Source: Betaproteobacteria bacterium (GTDB lineage Bacteria; Pseudomonadota; Gammaproteobacteria; Burkholderiales; Usitatibacteraceae). Taken from it: 64,000 bases of DNA. The notes under the pieces were generated by a model, which saw only the letters and a program-made list of their open reading frames with translations, was not told where the DNA came from and ran no database searches. Where the stretch lies: NCBI GenBank assembly GCA_016720925.1, contig JADKJR010000008.1, positions 124,001 through 188,000 on the forward strand, written 5' to 3'. Shown piece after piece: positions 43,036 through 52,992 of this stretch (the first letter of the stretch is position 1; each line of letters begins with the position of its first letter). The translations under genes and the position numbers were made by a program.

Positions 43036-43673
43036 AGAAGTTCGAGATCGAAGAAGGCATCGTGGCCCCGTTGGACCGGGCCAATGTGGATACCGACGCG
43101 ATCCTTCCCAAGCAATTTCTGAAGTCGGTGCACCGTACTGGCTTCGGCCCAAACTTGTTCGACGAGTGGCGCTACCTTGACTCGTGGCGTGAAGAAGGCG
43201 ATAACGCCGCGCGACGACCAAATCCGGAGTTTGTGCTCAACCGCCCCGAGTTCACAAATGCTCGCTTCTTACTGGCGCGCGAGAACTTCGGGTGCGGATC
43301 GAGCCGCGAGCACGCACCATGGGCATTGGTCGACTTCGGTCTGCGTGCGATTATTGCGCCGAGTTTCGCCGATATCTTTTTCTCTAATAGTTTCAAGAAC
43401 GGCTTGCTCGCGATCTGTCTGACCAACGAGCACGTTGACTTACTGTTTGCGGTCGTGGCAGCGGCGCCTGGACTGCGGCTGGCTGTCGACCTGCCCGCGC
43501 AATGCGTGCGCACGCCAGACGGCCAAACTCTGCCATTCGAAATCGATGCGTTCCACAAAAATTGTCTGCTTAACGGGCTCGACGAGATCGGCCTTACCCT
43601 GGCGCACGCCGACAGCGTGCGCGCGTTCGAAGCACAGCGTCGGCGCGAGCGACCTTGGCTATTCCGCGACTGA
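43032..43673 (+). CDS. isopropylmalate isomerase-like small subunit, copy 2
   Basis: 213 residues from ATG 43032 (overlapping the large subunit stop). LeuD motifs are VAPLDRANVDTDAILPKQFL, FLLARENFGCGSSREHAPWA and APSFADIFFSNSFKNGLLAI. It completes the second pair. Length and motifs match LeuD2-type small subunits (about 200 residues). The gene is followed after 58 bases by the metal transporter. Confidence 0.9.
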   Translation: MKKFEIEEGIVAPLDRANVDTDAILPKQFLKSVHRTGFGPNLFDEWRYLDSWREEGDNAARRPNPEFVLNRPEFTNARFLLARENFGCGSSREHAPWALVDFGLRAIIAPSFADIFFSNSFKNGLLAICLTNEHVDLLFAVVAAAPGLRLAVDLPAQCVRTPDGQTLPFEIDAFHKNCLLNGLDEIGLTLAHADSVRAFEAQRRRERPWLFRD

Positions 43674-43731
43674 GCTGCAGCCGCACCTGCCCAATTACGC
43701 GAAAACAATTCTCAACCCTGGATCACAAGCC

Positions 43732-44556
43732 GTGGAATCCCTGAATCAAGACTGGAACACGATCATCGTGCTGGTTTTTCTCCTCGGCCTTAAACACGGG
43801 TTCGATGCCGATCACCTGGCCACCATCGACGGCCTGACGCGCCGAAGCCTGCAACACAACGCGCGTCTGGCGGGTTGGTGTGGTACGTTGTTCTCGGTCG
43901 GACACGGAGCGGTGGTCATCGCCATCGCGGTCGGCACTTGCTTGCTCGCCCGCCACTGGGCTCCGCCGCAGTGGCTGCTGCTTTCGGGCGCGTGGATTTC
44001 GATCGGTTTCCTGTTGGCACTTGGGCTGCTCAACCTGCATGCTGTACTGAATACGCCCGCCGATCAGCCCGTGCAACTACAGAGCCTCAAAGGACGCGGG
44101 ATGGGCCGGCTCACGCGAACCAGTCATCCGCTGGCCGTCCTGATCATTGGCGCATTGTTCGCGCTGTCATTCGACACAGTCAGCCTCGCGGCGCTTTTCG
44201 CATTGACCGCAGGCCGCTTCGATGGCGTGGCCGACGCGCTACTGCTCGCACTACTATTCATGCTAGGCATGCTGATTGCTGATGGTGCTAACGGGATGTG
44301 GATCGCGCGGCTTATCCGTCGCGCCAACGACACTGCCCGGATTGCATCGCGCGTGCTCGGCCTCGCGCTGGGCGGCATGAGTCTGCTGGTTGCGGCTTTC
44401 GGTATCGCCAAGCTGGTACTACCGAGCGTTGACGACTGGAGCGATGGAAAAGAACTCGCTTTGGGTTTGACATTTGTCGTGCTAATTGCGGGGAGCTATG
44501 TTGTGGCGATGCGCCTGGCGCGGATACGCGCAATATTGTCCCCGCGCAGCCGCTGA
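43732..44556 (+). CDS. NiCoT-type nickel/cobalt transporter
   Basis: 274 residues from a GTG at 43732; no ATG lies between the upstream gene and the first helix, and the ribosome site is weak, so the start is uncertain. The HX4DH signature (H22-D27-H28) sits in helix 1 of LLGLKHGFDADHLATIDGLT, the diagnostic Ni/Co-binding motif, followed by a histidine in VGHGAVV and the ALSFDTVSLAALF element. About seven helices are seen, shorter than typical NiCoT permeases (~330). It may supply nickel or cobalt to an enzyme of this region; which one is not evident. Confidence 0.8.
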   Translation: MESLNQDWNTIIVLVFLLGLKHGFDADHLATIDGLTRRSLQHNARLAGWCGTLFSVGHGAVVIAIAVGTCLLARHWAPPQWLLLSGAWISIGFLLALGLLNLHAVLNTPADQPVQLQSLKGRGMGRLTRTSHPLAVLIIGALFALSFDTVSLAALFALTAGRFDGVADALLLALLFMLGMLIADGANGMWIARLIRRANDTARIASRVLGLALGGMSLLVAAFGIAKLVLPSVDDWSDGKELALGLTFVVLIAGSYVVAMRLARIRAILSPRSR

Positions 44557-44610
44557 TAATTCCATCACATTTAGTGTACCAACCCGCAATAACTTACAGG
44601 GAAACTGACA

Positions 44611-44811
44611 ATGCGCATCACCAAAACTATCCTGGTAACTTCGATCGCGTCCATCGCGATGCCCTTCGAGTCCACCTCTGCGCAAACCGCGCCCGGGGCC
44701 GACAAGGTTGACGAGATCGTCGTTACGGCGCGCAGGGTGAGTGAAACGCTCTCCAGCGTTCCTGCTTCGATCACTGGCGATGGACTATCCAAGCGAGGCG
44801 ACCCGACATGA
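44611..44811 (+). pseudogene. TonB-dependent receptor, N-terminal stub
   Basis: 66 residues: signal peptide (MRITKTILVTSIASIAMPFE, cleavage near TSAQTA), then DEIVVTARRVSETLSSVPAS, the TonB box and first plug strand of an outer-membrane receptor. The plug and the beta barrel are absent; the frame ends in TGA overlapping the next gene's ATG. A deletion has fused the receptor promoter and leader to the FAD oxidase gene, which may now be expressed from the receptor promoter. Confidence 0.78.
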
Positions 44812-46427
44812 TCATAAATGAGAACCACCCATCTGATATCAAGTCATTGTTATTGGAGCTGTCGGCAATCCTGGGCGCGGATCAGGTGATGACCGACGAG
44901 GCGACTCGACGCCTATGCTCGACTGATCTTTACGTCGAGGGCAAATTATGTTGTGCGGTTATCCGCCCGTCGGATGCCACGAGACTTGCACAATCCGTTG
45001 GCTTAATTGCAGGCGCTGGAATAGCGGTCATCCCGCGTGGTGGCGGACTGACCTATGTATCGGGCTACACTCCGCCTGCGGAGCAATCTGTCATCATTGA
45101 CGTGTCGGGACTGGATCGGATCATTGAGATCAACGAGACCGACATGTACGTGACTGTCGAGGCAGGCGTAACCTGGAAGACAATTTACGAAGCGCTTGCG
45201 CCGCGCGGCCTGCGTCTACCTTTCTTCGGCACCTTTTCGGGCGCGGGGGCGACAATAGGCGGTGGGTTGTCGAACGGCGCGATGTTTCTTGGCAGTGCAC
45301 GCTATGGTTCGGCAGCGGAGATTGTGCTGGGACTTGAAGTCGCACTTTCCGATGGCACGCTGGTTCGTACGGGACAGGCGGGAATCGTTAATTCTGCCAA
45401 GCCTGCTTATCGTACCTATGGTCCTGACCTGACAGGATTGTTTGTGCACGACGCGGGCGCATTTGGGGTCAAAACGCGCGCTACGCTACGAGTTATTCGC
45501 ACACCCCGCGAAATCGACTATCTTTCCTTCCTGCTGCCAACGGTGGAGGGTGCCGTCGAAACTCTCTCCGAGATTGGGCGAAATGATCTTACTGAGGAGA
45601 TTTACGTCGTCGATCCCATTGTCACACGCCAGCGACTGGAAGAAGGGAATCTGCTCGCCGATGCCTCCTTGCTCCGGAAAGTGGTGACACAGGAGCGCGG
45701 CCTTCTACGCGGTCTGAAGTCAGGCTTTCAACTGGTCGCTGCAGGGCGCCACTTCCTCGATCAGGATCACTACTCAGTTCACCTAGTGTGTGCCGGACGC
45801 AGTCGCGCGGCGGTTGAAGCGGATGTCGCCGAATGCCGGCGCATTGCACTGGCGGCCGGTGGCTGGGCGATACCCAATTCGATCCCGAAGGCGACGCGGG
45901 CAATGGCATTTGCCGATCTCTCAGCAATACTGGGAACGCGCGGTGATCGGTGGATCGCATTGAACTGCAAAGTTGCTCATTCCGATGCCATCACTTTGAT
46001 TCGAGGCACCGAAACTATTTTTGCGCAGCATCGCCCCGCAATGGATGCGGCGGGAGTGACAGTGACTTTGCTCCTATCCGCAATATCAAATCATGTATTC
46101 AGTTACGAATGCGTCTTCCGATGGCTCGACTCCTGGCTACCGCTCCACAAGGCAGCTCATCCAGCGCTTAATAGATTCATCGAACCGCAACCAAACCCAG
46201 CTGCTAGAGCTGTCATTGCCCAGGTAAGAAGTGCAGTCGTGAAGTATTTTTTTGATATTGGCGCGGCGTCCGCGCAGATCGGGCGAACCTACCCCTATTT
46301 CGAGGCGCTGGCACCTTCGACCCGGACACTCGTCGAAAGCCTCAAGCGTATTGTCGATCCGTTTAACAAGATGAATCCCGGTGCGTTGGGAATAAGCTGG
46401 CGACATGACAGTGACCAACAATGCTGA
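44808..46427 (+). CDS. FAD-binding oxidase (GlcD/PCMH type)
   Basis: 539 residues of the p-cresol-methylhydroxylase/GlcD flavoprotein superfamily. FAD-binding signatures are GIAVIPRGGGLTYVSGYTPP, MYVTVEAGVTWKTIYEAL, SGAGATIGGGLSNGAMFLGS and the C-terminal VDPFNKMNPGALG. Members oxidise hydroxy acids or lignin-type phenols and transfer electrons to cytochromes or quinones. The ATG overlaps the TonB-receptor stub by four bases. It is the last plus-strand gene before the conjugation operon. Confidence 0.9.
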   Translation: MIINENHPSDIKSLLLELSAILGADQVMTDEATRRLCSTDLYVEGKLCCAVIRPSDATRLAQSVGLIAGAGIAVIPRGGGLTYVSGYTPPAEQSVIIDVSGLDRIIEINETDMYVTVEAGVTWKTIYEALAPRGLRLPFFGTFSGAGATIGGGLSNGAMFLGSARYGSAAEIVLGLEVALSDGTLVRTGQAGIVNSAKPAYRTYGPDLTGLFVHDAGAFGVKTRATLRVIRTPREIDYLSFLLPTVEGAVETLSEIGRNDLTEEIYVVDPIVTRQRLEEGNLLADASLLRKVVTQERGLLRGLKSGFQLVAAGRHFLDQDHYSVHLVCAGRSRAAVEADVAECRRIALAAGGWAIPNSIPKATRAMAFADLSAILGTRGDRWIALNCKVAHSDAITLIRGTETIFAQHRPAMDAAGVTVTLLLSAISNHVFSYECVFRWLDSWLPLHKAAHPALNRFIEPQPNPAARAVIAQVRSAVVKYFFDIGAASAQIGRTYPYFEALAPSTRTLVESLKRIVDPFNKMNPGALGISWRHDSDQQC

Positions 46428-46511
46428 TCAGTGGATCGCTATCCCATCACAGGGAATTTCTCATCAAATAAGAAACATGATGCAAAAAAAGCGAACACGC
46501 AATCATCAATT

Positions 46512-46729
46512 CTAATCAGCCAAGTAGAGAACCTGGCTGTTCTTGCAGTTCCCGTGTATGTCGTTGACCAGCGCTTTTACCACCTCACTGTTATCCCACT
46601 CTGCACCTTTGATTCGCTTGAAAACGGCGTGTATTTTCCAGGCAGCGGAGCCGGCTTGCCCACGCGGTCGTCTGCGGCGGCAGGCAGCGCAATCAAGCCC
46701 ACGAGTATTGAATAAACCTTTTTATTCAT
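46512..46729 (-). pseudogene. small exported protein, apparent frameshift
   Basis: From ATG 46729 the frame gives a signal peptide (MNKKVYSILVGLIALPAAA) and DDRVGKPAPLPGKYTPFSSE, then stops at 46577. The adjacent frame continues sensibly as AEWDNSEVVKALVNDIHGNC to LYLAD and stops at 46512-46514. Adding one A to AAA at 46608-46610 joins the two, giving ~72 residues with a cysteine near the end. It overlaps the next small gene by 8 bases. It is probably a periplasmic protein of the conjugation operon, of unknown function. Confidence 0.55.
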
Positions 46730-46919
46730 TTTGTGTGCCACCACGGTGAGAAGGGTTGTGGCTATCAAATTCATAATAGTCGTCGCCCTGGTGGTGCTTA
46801 TTTCTATTCAGATCAACGGGCGTGCGCTCGAAATTAGCGAAGTAAGAGCCGTGCTCGGCCTTGTAGGCATCAGCTCGTACCTTGAAATCGCGGAACGCCT
46901 TTATAAAAAACGTGAACAT
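46722..46919 (-). CDS. small hydrophilic protein after traG
   Basis: 65 residues (MFTFFIKAFRDFKVRADAYK ... HHQGDDYYEFDSHNPSHRGG), starting with GAGGTG five bases before the ATG and lying 54 bases downstream of traG in the same direction. The C-terminal half is rich in His, Asp and Tyr. No family is recognised. Its coupling to the exported protein at 46512 suggests a pair at the 3' end of the transfer operon. Confidence 0.6.
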   Translation of the reverse strand: MFTFFIKAFRDFKVRADAYKAEHGSYFANFERTPVDLNRNKHHQGDDYYEFDSHNPSHRGGTQNE

Positions 46920-46973
46920 GGTGGCACCTCATCGGTAAGCTCAATAAAACGCATTCGTCGCAACAATGTTGAC

Positions 46974-49898
46974 CTAATTATCCGCGGGCGCGAGACGCTT
47001 CACGTCGTCAATCAATTTATTCACGCCTGTACCATCTGCGATGGTATTGACAACACCTTTACTGTTCAACTCCACACGCTTGGTTTCCGGGTTGTATTCG
47101 AACTTCGAGGGTTGGGAGGCGCTTTGCCGCGTCATACCCTTCTCCACGCCGATACCGATATTACTATTGTCGTTCTTTATGCGCCCGCCTTCATCACCGA
47201 TTGCCTGGCGCGCATTCGCAATCTCGGAAGCAGCGTTGGGCACAGAATTGCTCACTTTGGAACCAGGTGCAAACCCTGCCGCGCGCTGCCGGCCGCGCAC
47301 CTCGGACATGAATCCACCAGCAGCCTCCGCCGGCGTCGAAATGTCGCCGGGGACGGTGGTTCCTTGGTAATCGGCTGCGGTAGTGCCTTGGTTGGAAACG
47401 TAAGAGCCGGGCGTCGGAAGTGGTTTACTTAGCCCGTCGCCAGGCGCAAGCCGGCCATTCACAAATCCGCCGTTTTGCAAAACGATGCCGGCGGCCTCGA
47501 CAGCGTACTGGCGCATTTTGAGAGGGTCGCGTTCTTCGAGCTGTCCCCGATCCGCGAGGATCGGGACAATCGCGTTCGCCAAGTCGGTCTTGGCGATAGT
47601 GGACATCTCGCGCATCACCGAGGCCACTTGTTCCTGCTGGCGCGCGTCGGAATGTGACTTGGAAGCGGTACGTTCAGATTTGACGCCGCGTGCATAACTG
47701 GCATCGTAGCTCTTCGCAGCGTCCGTGGCATTGCCCTGTGCCCAGCGATAGGCATCGCTGGTGCTGAAATTCTTTATGTACGACATCCCTTCGCTAAGTT
47801 GTTTAGATTCGCGGGCTTTATTGGCGACCTGGTCAAGCGCGGACAGGGTCTCTTTGGATAAGTTGCTATTCTCGAATCTGAGGCTCCCATCGGCTCCAAC
47901 CTTCATGCCAACACTGCCCATCGCGCCGACCTGTGCAGAAAATAGTGGGTTGTCGCCACCTGCTGCCGCTTTAACCCACCCCTCGCCTTTCCCATAGGCC
48001 TCGGCACTGACGCCGATAGCAGCCGCCATTTTTTGTGCCACTTCGGCGGAGACATTCTTCCCAAGTACATTTTGAATCTCGCGCGCGGTGTCGTTCACAA
48101 AACTCACTGCACTCGATTGTCCGCCCGTCGCCATGGAATTGCTGCCACCGCTCTGCTCTCCGCTCTTGCTGTGCTTATCGATGATGCTGATGGCCTGCAA
48201 CGCAGAAGCAACACTCGATTCCGCGGCGGTTTGAGATTGCTGGGTCGCTACCGCTTGCGTGGCTTTTGCCGTTTCACCCATTGCTTCCGCATCTTTGGAC
48301 GTGATGTCAATCGCGGTGCTGAGATTGCTCAGGTTCGACTTGTAGGCGACCAGCGAGGAGCCGGACGGTGTTATCTGAGAGGTAGAAGCACCGAACGCAT
48401 TGCTGTCGGTCCTCATGCTGGGATCGGTCATGCCCGGATCAATTTTTGTTTGATCCATCGTCTGATTGCCCATGGAGATATTGCCGCTACCGGCGGCTTC
48501 CGTGGCGCGCGTCGCGGCGCCAAGGAAGGTGGCCGCGCCCAAACTTCCCAGCTTATTCATCCCGAAGACCAGTGCGGAGGCGAATAGCGGGATCGAGATG
48601 GCCATGTATCCAATGACCGCTTGATCGGAGATCGCGCCGCTATAAATGGAATTGGCGGTATCAAGCGTCAGCCCGGCTCCCCCGCCGAAATTAGCAGCCG
48701 CCTCCAATGTCCGCGCGCTGCTCATGGTCCCCATATAGTTCAGCACCGCATACAGCGGGGGCCACAGTTGCACCCAGATGAGCGCCAGGAAAAAGCTCTT
48801 GATCGCCGTAATCAGTGCGGGACCTTGCAAGGTCAAAAAGAAAATAAACATGATCGGGAAGACGGCATAAATGATTGCCTCGATCACGTTACGCAACATC
48901 GGCAGCGCCTGCTCGGCGAGTTTGCCCTGGCTCACAAAATTGGCATTGGTGCTGGCGACGGCTTGGGCCTGTGCGTTGGCGAGCATGACGGTCGCCGGAT
49001 CGTTCATCTTCTGCCCGATCACATTGGCGGAGTCGCGCATGATATTGATCATCGCGTTCTGCCGCAACAGATCGGTGGCGGTCTGCGCGCCGGTGGCGAT
49101 GCGATAGCGAAAATGCGATTGCTGGACCTGGTCATCAATCAGCGCGGTCGTCACTGATGCGGGATTTCTCAACGGATTCATTTCCAGCGCCAGCATCGAG
49201 CGCGCGCGATTGATCTCGGCCGGCAACTGGTTATTCAGGTAGGTGTAGGCGCTCTGGCAGGAGCCGATCGTGCTGGGGGCCGCTCCAAACGTCGTAAAAC
49301 GCGCCGGGTTGGTGGTCCCCATCAATGCCCAGATATCAAGGCTGGTGGCGAAGGCATTGGGATTGATCGAATTGTCGGCCAGATCGTACATCGTGCAGTT
49401 GTAAACGAAATTCACCAGATCGGTTTTCAACTGCGGGCTGGCAATCGCCACCTGGCGCGAAGCGCTGATGACCTTGTTGCCGAACAGCAGGCCATTGTTT
49501 TGGTACTTCAGGGGATCGGGTAGCCCGAGCGGCTGCATAACGGTTTCATACGAGCGAGTCGCCCAGTCGCCGACCTTGCTGGTGAAGTGGCCAAACGCGG
49601 CCAAGCCTATCGGTACATTGCCCACCACGATGGGCGGGCTTCCATTGAGTTTGTCGATGAGCTGGACATTCACTTTCGGTACAAACATGAAAAAGTAAAG
49701 GGCGACGAACCCGGCAAACCAGCCCCAGCCGGTGAATTTTGCGGGATTGAACAAACCGGTAAAGAGTGCGACGAGCACACCGATCAGTGCGACTACCCGG
49801 ATCAAGTCCATAAAGTCGCCGGTCTGCATGATCGCGGCAACGGCATTGAAAATGCCGTTGAGCGAATCCAGGTTGCCGTAGCAGTAAATCTCGAACAT
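46974..49898 (-). CDS. traG: F-type conjugation protein TraG (mating-pair stabilisation)
   Basis: 974 residues. The N-terminal half is polytopic (MDLIRVVALIGVLVALFTGL, GWFAGFVALYFFMFVPKVNV, FPIMFIFFLTLQGPALITAI, GYMAISIPLFASALVFGMNK), matching the TraG N-terminal domain, which forms part of the inner-membrane complex. The C-terminal part is a long hydrophilic, Ser/Ala/Gln-rich periplasmic region (KATQAVATQQSQTAAESSVA), which in F stabilises mating pairs and takes part in entry exclusion. The start (MFEIYCYGNLDSLNGIFNAV) is family-like. It follows traH in the canonical F order. Confidence 0.92.
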   Translation of the reverse strand: MFEIYCYGNLDSLNGIFNAVAAIMQTGDFMDLIRVVALIGVLVALFTGLFNPAKFTGWGWFAGFVALYFFMFVPKVNVQLIDKLNGSPPIVVGNVPIGLAAFGHFTSKVGDWATRSYETVMQPLGLPDPLKYQNNGLLFGNKVISASRQVAIASPQLKTDLVNFVYNCTMYDLADNSINPNAFATSLDIWALMGTTNPARFTTFGAAPSTIGSCQSAYTYLNNQLPAEINRARSMLALEMNPLRNPASVTTALIDDQVQQSHFRYRIATGAQTATDLLRQNAMINIMRDSANVIGQKMNDPATVMLANAQAQAVASTNANFVSQGKLAEQALPMLRNVIEAIIYAVFPIMFIFFLTLQGPALITAIKSFFLALIWVQLWPPLYAVLNYMGTMSSARTLEAAANFGGGAGLTLDTANSIYSGAISDQAVIGYMAISIPLFASALVFGMNKLGSLGAATFLGAATRATEAAGSGNISMGNQTMDQTKIDPGMTDPSMRTDSNAFGASTSQITPSGSSLVAYKSNLSNLSTAIDITSKDAEAMGETAKATQAVATQQSQTAAESSVASALQAISIIDKHSKSGEQSGGSNSMATGGQSSAVSFVNDTAREIQNVLGKNVSAEVAQKMAAAIGVSAEAYGKGEGWVKAAAGGDNPLFSAQVGAMGSVGMKVGADGSLRFENSNLSKETLSALDQVANKARESKQLSEGMSYIKNFSTSDAYRWAQGNATDAAKSYDASYARGVKSERTASKSHSDARQQEQVASVMREMSTIAKTDLANAIVPILADRGQLEERDPLKMRQYAVEAAGIVLQNGGFVNGRLAPGDGLSKPLPTPGSYVSNQGTTAADYQGTTVPGDISTPAEAAGGFMSEVRGRQRAAGFAPGSKVSNSVPNAASEIANARQAIGDEGGRIKNDNSNIGIGVEKGMTRQSASQPSKFEYNPETKRVELNSKGVVNTIADGTGVNKLIDDVKRLAPADN

Positions 49899-49965
49899 GG
49901 CCGGTCTCGCTTTCGAATGCCAATGCTTGCGGGTGTGCGCCTACTGAGGCTCATTAGCCCGCCAA

Positions 49966-50372
<407 letters not shown>

Positions 50373-51794
50373 TCTGCGGCTAGATAAGCGGCTGTAATCG
50401 AGCGCCGTCTTCACCGAGGCCGGCGCATCACTCCAGAGTTGGCGCTCTAAATTCTGGATATGCGTGGAGACGGATTGAATCGCGGGCAGCTGCGTGAGGA
50501 TGGCGTTTTTCTCGATGGAAATATCGGTGATCGCGCGCTTGACGTTCTCGGACAGCGTGGCCAATTTGTCCGCCTCCAGGCTGTTTCGGCCGCCTGGCGC
50601 ATTCAGTGCGAGCAAGCCCACCCGCAATGTCCGACGCAGGAAGGTTTCGGCATAATCCAGCGCGATGAGATCCTTGTACGTCAGGATCAGACTTTCATCG
50701 ATACCGGAATCCGGGCGCGAGTTGGCCACGGCCAGCATCTTATAAACCGGCAAACTGGTCTGGTTGATGAAACCAAGGTCCTGTGTGGTCGGTGCGGTGC
50801 GCGTTTTAATCTTGTTGGAGAGGCTGCGAAGGCGATCCTCCACCAAAGAGGAGAAGGGCTTTACCTGGCGTGTTACCACCACCGGATTGAGGCATTCCGC
50901 GTCACCATTGCAGAAATACACGGGAATGGGAATCGACGCCGCCGTGCCGCCGTTTTCCCCCAGCATGAAGTCACGGATCGAGGTAATCGTCGGCGCTTTA
51001 TCTTCGACACTGGGGTTGGCGCCCACCGTGGTGGCGTTGCGAACGATATAAGTCCCGACGAGACTCATCACGAATTCTTTTTCATCCGTGGAAATGGTTG
51101 AAATCTTGCTCATGGCTTCCCACATGACGTTGCCACGTACCATGTTGGCCTGATGCTGAGTGGGATCACTGCTGGCAGCAGCGGTATTCATCACACCGGG
51201 GGCCTGGGTCGCGCAGTTATAGGTGCCCTCGGTGCGGTCGACGACGCTGCCGAGATATTGCGTAATGTTCGCGCAGCCGCTCATCATGGACGTGTCGTAC
51301 TTGCCCCACACGCCGTTCACCAGGCTTTGCGCGGCCTGGCATGAATTGATATTGACGGCATTCATCTTCTGCAGCTTGTCCATCAGGTCTTTTAAGTTGA
51401 CGCCAATGAGCGGAGAAATCGAATCGATGGCGAGCTGAAAGGCATAACCGGTCGCGTTCGCGCCGATGTTCTGCAACATCGCCGTGAACTGCGCCTTATT
51501 GATGAAACTGAACGAGCCGCCGAAGACATCGATGCCGCCGCAACCGGCCTTGAGCGATGGCAAGGCAATCGACGCCAGTTGATAGTTTTTGCCGGGCGTG
51601 CGCATCATCAGATTGCCGCCCGTCATGGTATTCATGGTCTGGCCGCGGAAAGCGCCGGGGCTCGTCACGTTGCCGACCGTGCCAAGGTCGTTGAACATCT
51701 GTTGCATCTCGGCATTCAAATCGCCAGCAGCGGCCGGCAGGGACCCTGCCGCCAAGCCGGCGCAAAGTGAGGCGGCAATGATTGTGCTATTCAC
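50373..51794 (-). CDS. traH: F-type conjugation protein TraH
   Basis: About 470 believable residues, with a signal peptide (MNSTIIAASLCAGLAAGSLP) and the TraH family sequence: MTGGNLMMRTPGKNYQLASI, LKAGCGGIDVFGGSFSFINK and TAVP-independent core EAMSKISTISTDEKEFVMSL, ending near SDAPASVKTALDYSRL. TraH is a periplasmic protein needed for F pilus assembly. In the sequence as given the frame runs on through the poly-G block to 49941, adding a spurious Pro/Gly tail; the true stop is lost in that block. Start and order (traF upstream, traG downstream) fit the F system. Confidence 0.88.
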
Positions 51795-51803
51795 GGGGGC
51801 TCC

Positions 51804-52616
51804 TTAAAAGCGGTTGCCGACTTTGACGCTGGTGAGTGTGTAGATGCGTTCATAGAGGTCGGTATCGGCGACGACACCGTAGCTGATCACTTGTTTCTCG
51901 CCGGTGCCGGGAATGGCAAGCACGACGGCGGGAACGGCGGAGATTTGCAATAGCTGCGAAGCGCCGTTATCCGGGGTCGGTATCGGAAACTCGGGGAGGC
52001 CGGGTCCATCGAGCGAGATGGGAAAAACGGTCATGCCGGTTTCCTGGGCAAAGCGTTTCAGCACCGGCGCAAACTTGTGGCAATAGGGGCAATCGCTGCG
52101 AAAGAAAAAATACAGGCCATGGGTTTTCGCCAGTGCCGCAACGGTTGCGCGCTGCTTCTTCTGCAGCTCGGCGTCGAAGGCCTCCAGACCGAATTGCGTG
52201 GTCGGCCTGCCGCGCATGGCGTAATCGAGGTTAGGGTCCGTCCATACGGTGCGCTGCCACGCGTCCGCGAATTTCGCGGCGGTGTTCATGGCCATCATTT
52301 GGTAGCTCATATACGCATGCATGTTGTCGGGCGTCGGATTCATGATCGCGACTTTGCGTAGCTCGTCGAGGTTCTTGTTCATCGCGTCATGCTGAATCAC
52401 CTCGGCGCGTTTAGTAGCGTTAGCAGCATCGGGAGGCGTCGGCTTGGCTTTCGGCCTTGGAACAACGGCAGCGGGGTCGCGGTAGAAAAGCCAGCCCTTG
52501 CAATCGGTTTTCCAGTACGGACAATCGGCGGGCTCGTCTTCCAACGCCTGACCCCAGGCAGACGCAATTTGCGCGCTAAAGGTAACGGCAACCAACAGTT
52601 GCACGATGCATTTCAT
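51804..52616 (-). CDS. traF: conjugal transfer protein TraF (thioredoxin-like)
   Basis: 270 residues with a signal peptide (MKCIVQLLVAVTFSAQIASA) and a thioredoxin-fold domain containing C176-P-Y-C179 in FFFRSDCPYCHKFAPVLKRF. This is the usual TraF of F-type systems, which supports disulfide formation in the pilus assembly proteins TraH, TraU and TraN. DSASQLL-type segments and AVPAVVLAIPGTG give the cis-proline region. Its ATG overlaps the corrected stop of the upstream small gene (ATGA). Confidence 0.92.
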   Translation of the reverse strand: MKCIVQLLVAVTFSAQIASAWGQALEDEPADCPYWKTDCKGWLFYRDPAAVVPRPKAKPTPPDAANATKRAEVIQHDAMNKNLDELRKVAIMNPTPDNMHAYMSYQMMAMNTAAKFADAWQRTVWTDPNLDYAMRGRPTTQFGLEAFDAELQKKQRATVAALAKTHGLYFFFRSDCPYCHKFAPVLKRFAQETGMTVFPISLDGPGLPEFPIPTPDNGASQLLQISAVPAVVLAIPGTGEKQVISYGVVADTDLYERIYTLTSVKVGNRF

Positions 52617-52992
52617 TTGCCGGACCTCATCGGAAAATCGCCGTGTGCGCAGTAGCTAATTTCATAGACCAGTTTTTGGTCCTCGGCTTTTGGTTGGGCT
52701 CGTAAACCCGATCCTGTCGGGTCGTGACTTCCAGGCGCTTGCATCCCGCTTGAGGCAGTGCGCGGATAGCCCTCACGTCAATCAGGACCGGCGCATCGGT
52801 TCTGAAATGCTGGCGCATTAGTTCCGCGGCCTGCCCGGCAAAGACGCCGTGGGCCTCACCATCGATCGCGGCCTTGGTGAGCAGCGGTTTCATAAAAAGC
52901 TCGCTTCCCCCATCGACCGGCATGCGAGCTTGTTGCGCGCTCAACGCGAGCGGCGCCAGCAGCAGAAGCCAGGCAATCGCAGCCCTCAACAT
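52613..52992 (-). CDS. small exported protein between traN and traF, frameshifted
   Basis: Signal peptide MLRAAIAWLLLLAPLALSAQ, then PVLIDVRAIRALPQAGCKRL and EVTTRQDRVYEPNQ. In the given sequence the frame ends at 52627 with a poor tail (NWSMKLATAHTAIFR). One extra A in AAAA (52688-52691 on this strand) would give KAEDQKLVYEISYCAHGDFP and MRSGK, stopping at 52613 in an ATGA overlap with traF, which strongly supports the correction. About 125 residues, periplasmic, two or three cysteines. Function unknown; it is probably a conserved small gene of this T4SS type. Confidence 0.7.

Noticed and set aside
39565..43673. leuCD as leucine biosynthesis genes
   Set aside because: No leuA or leuB nearby, two pairs present, and an operon headed by a CoA-transferase point to another role.
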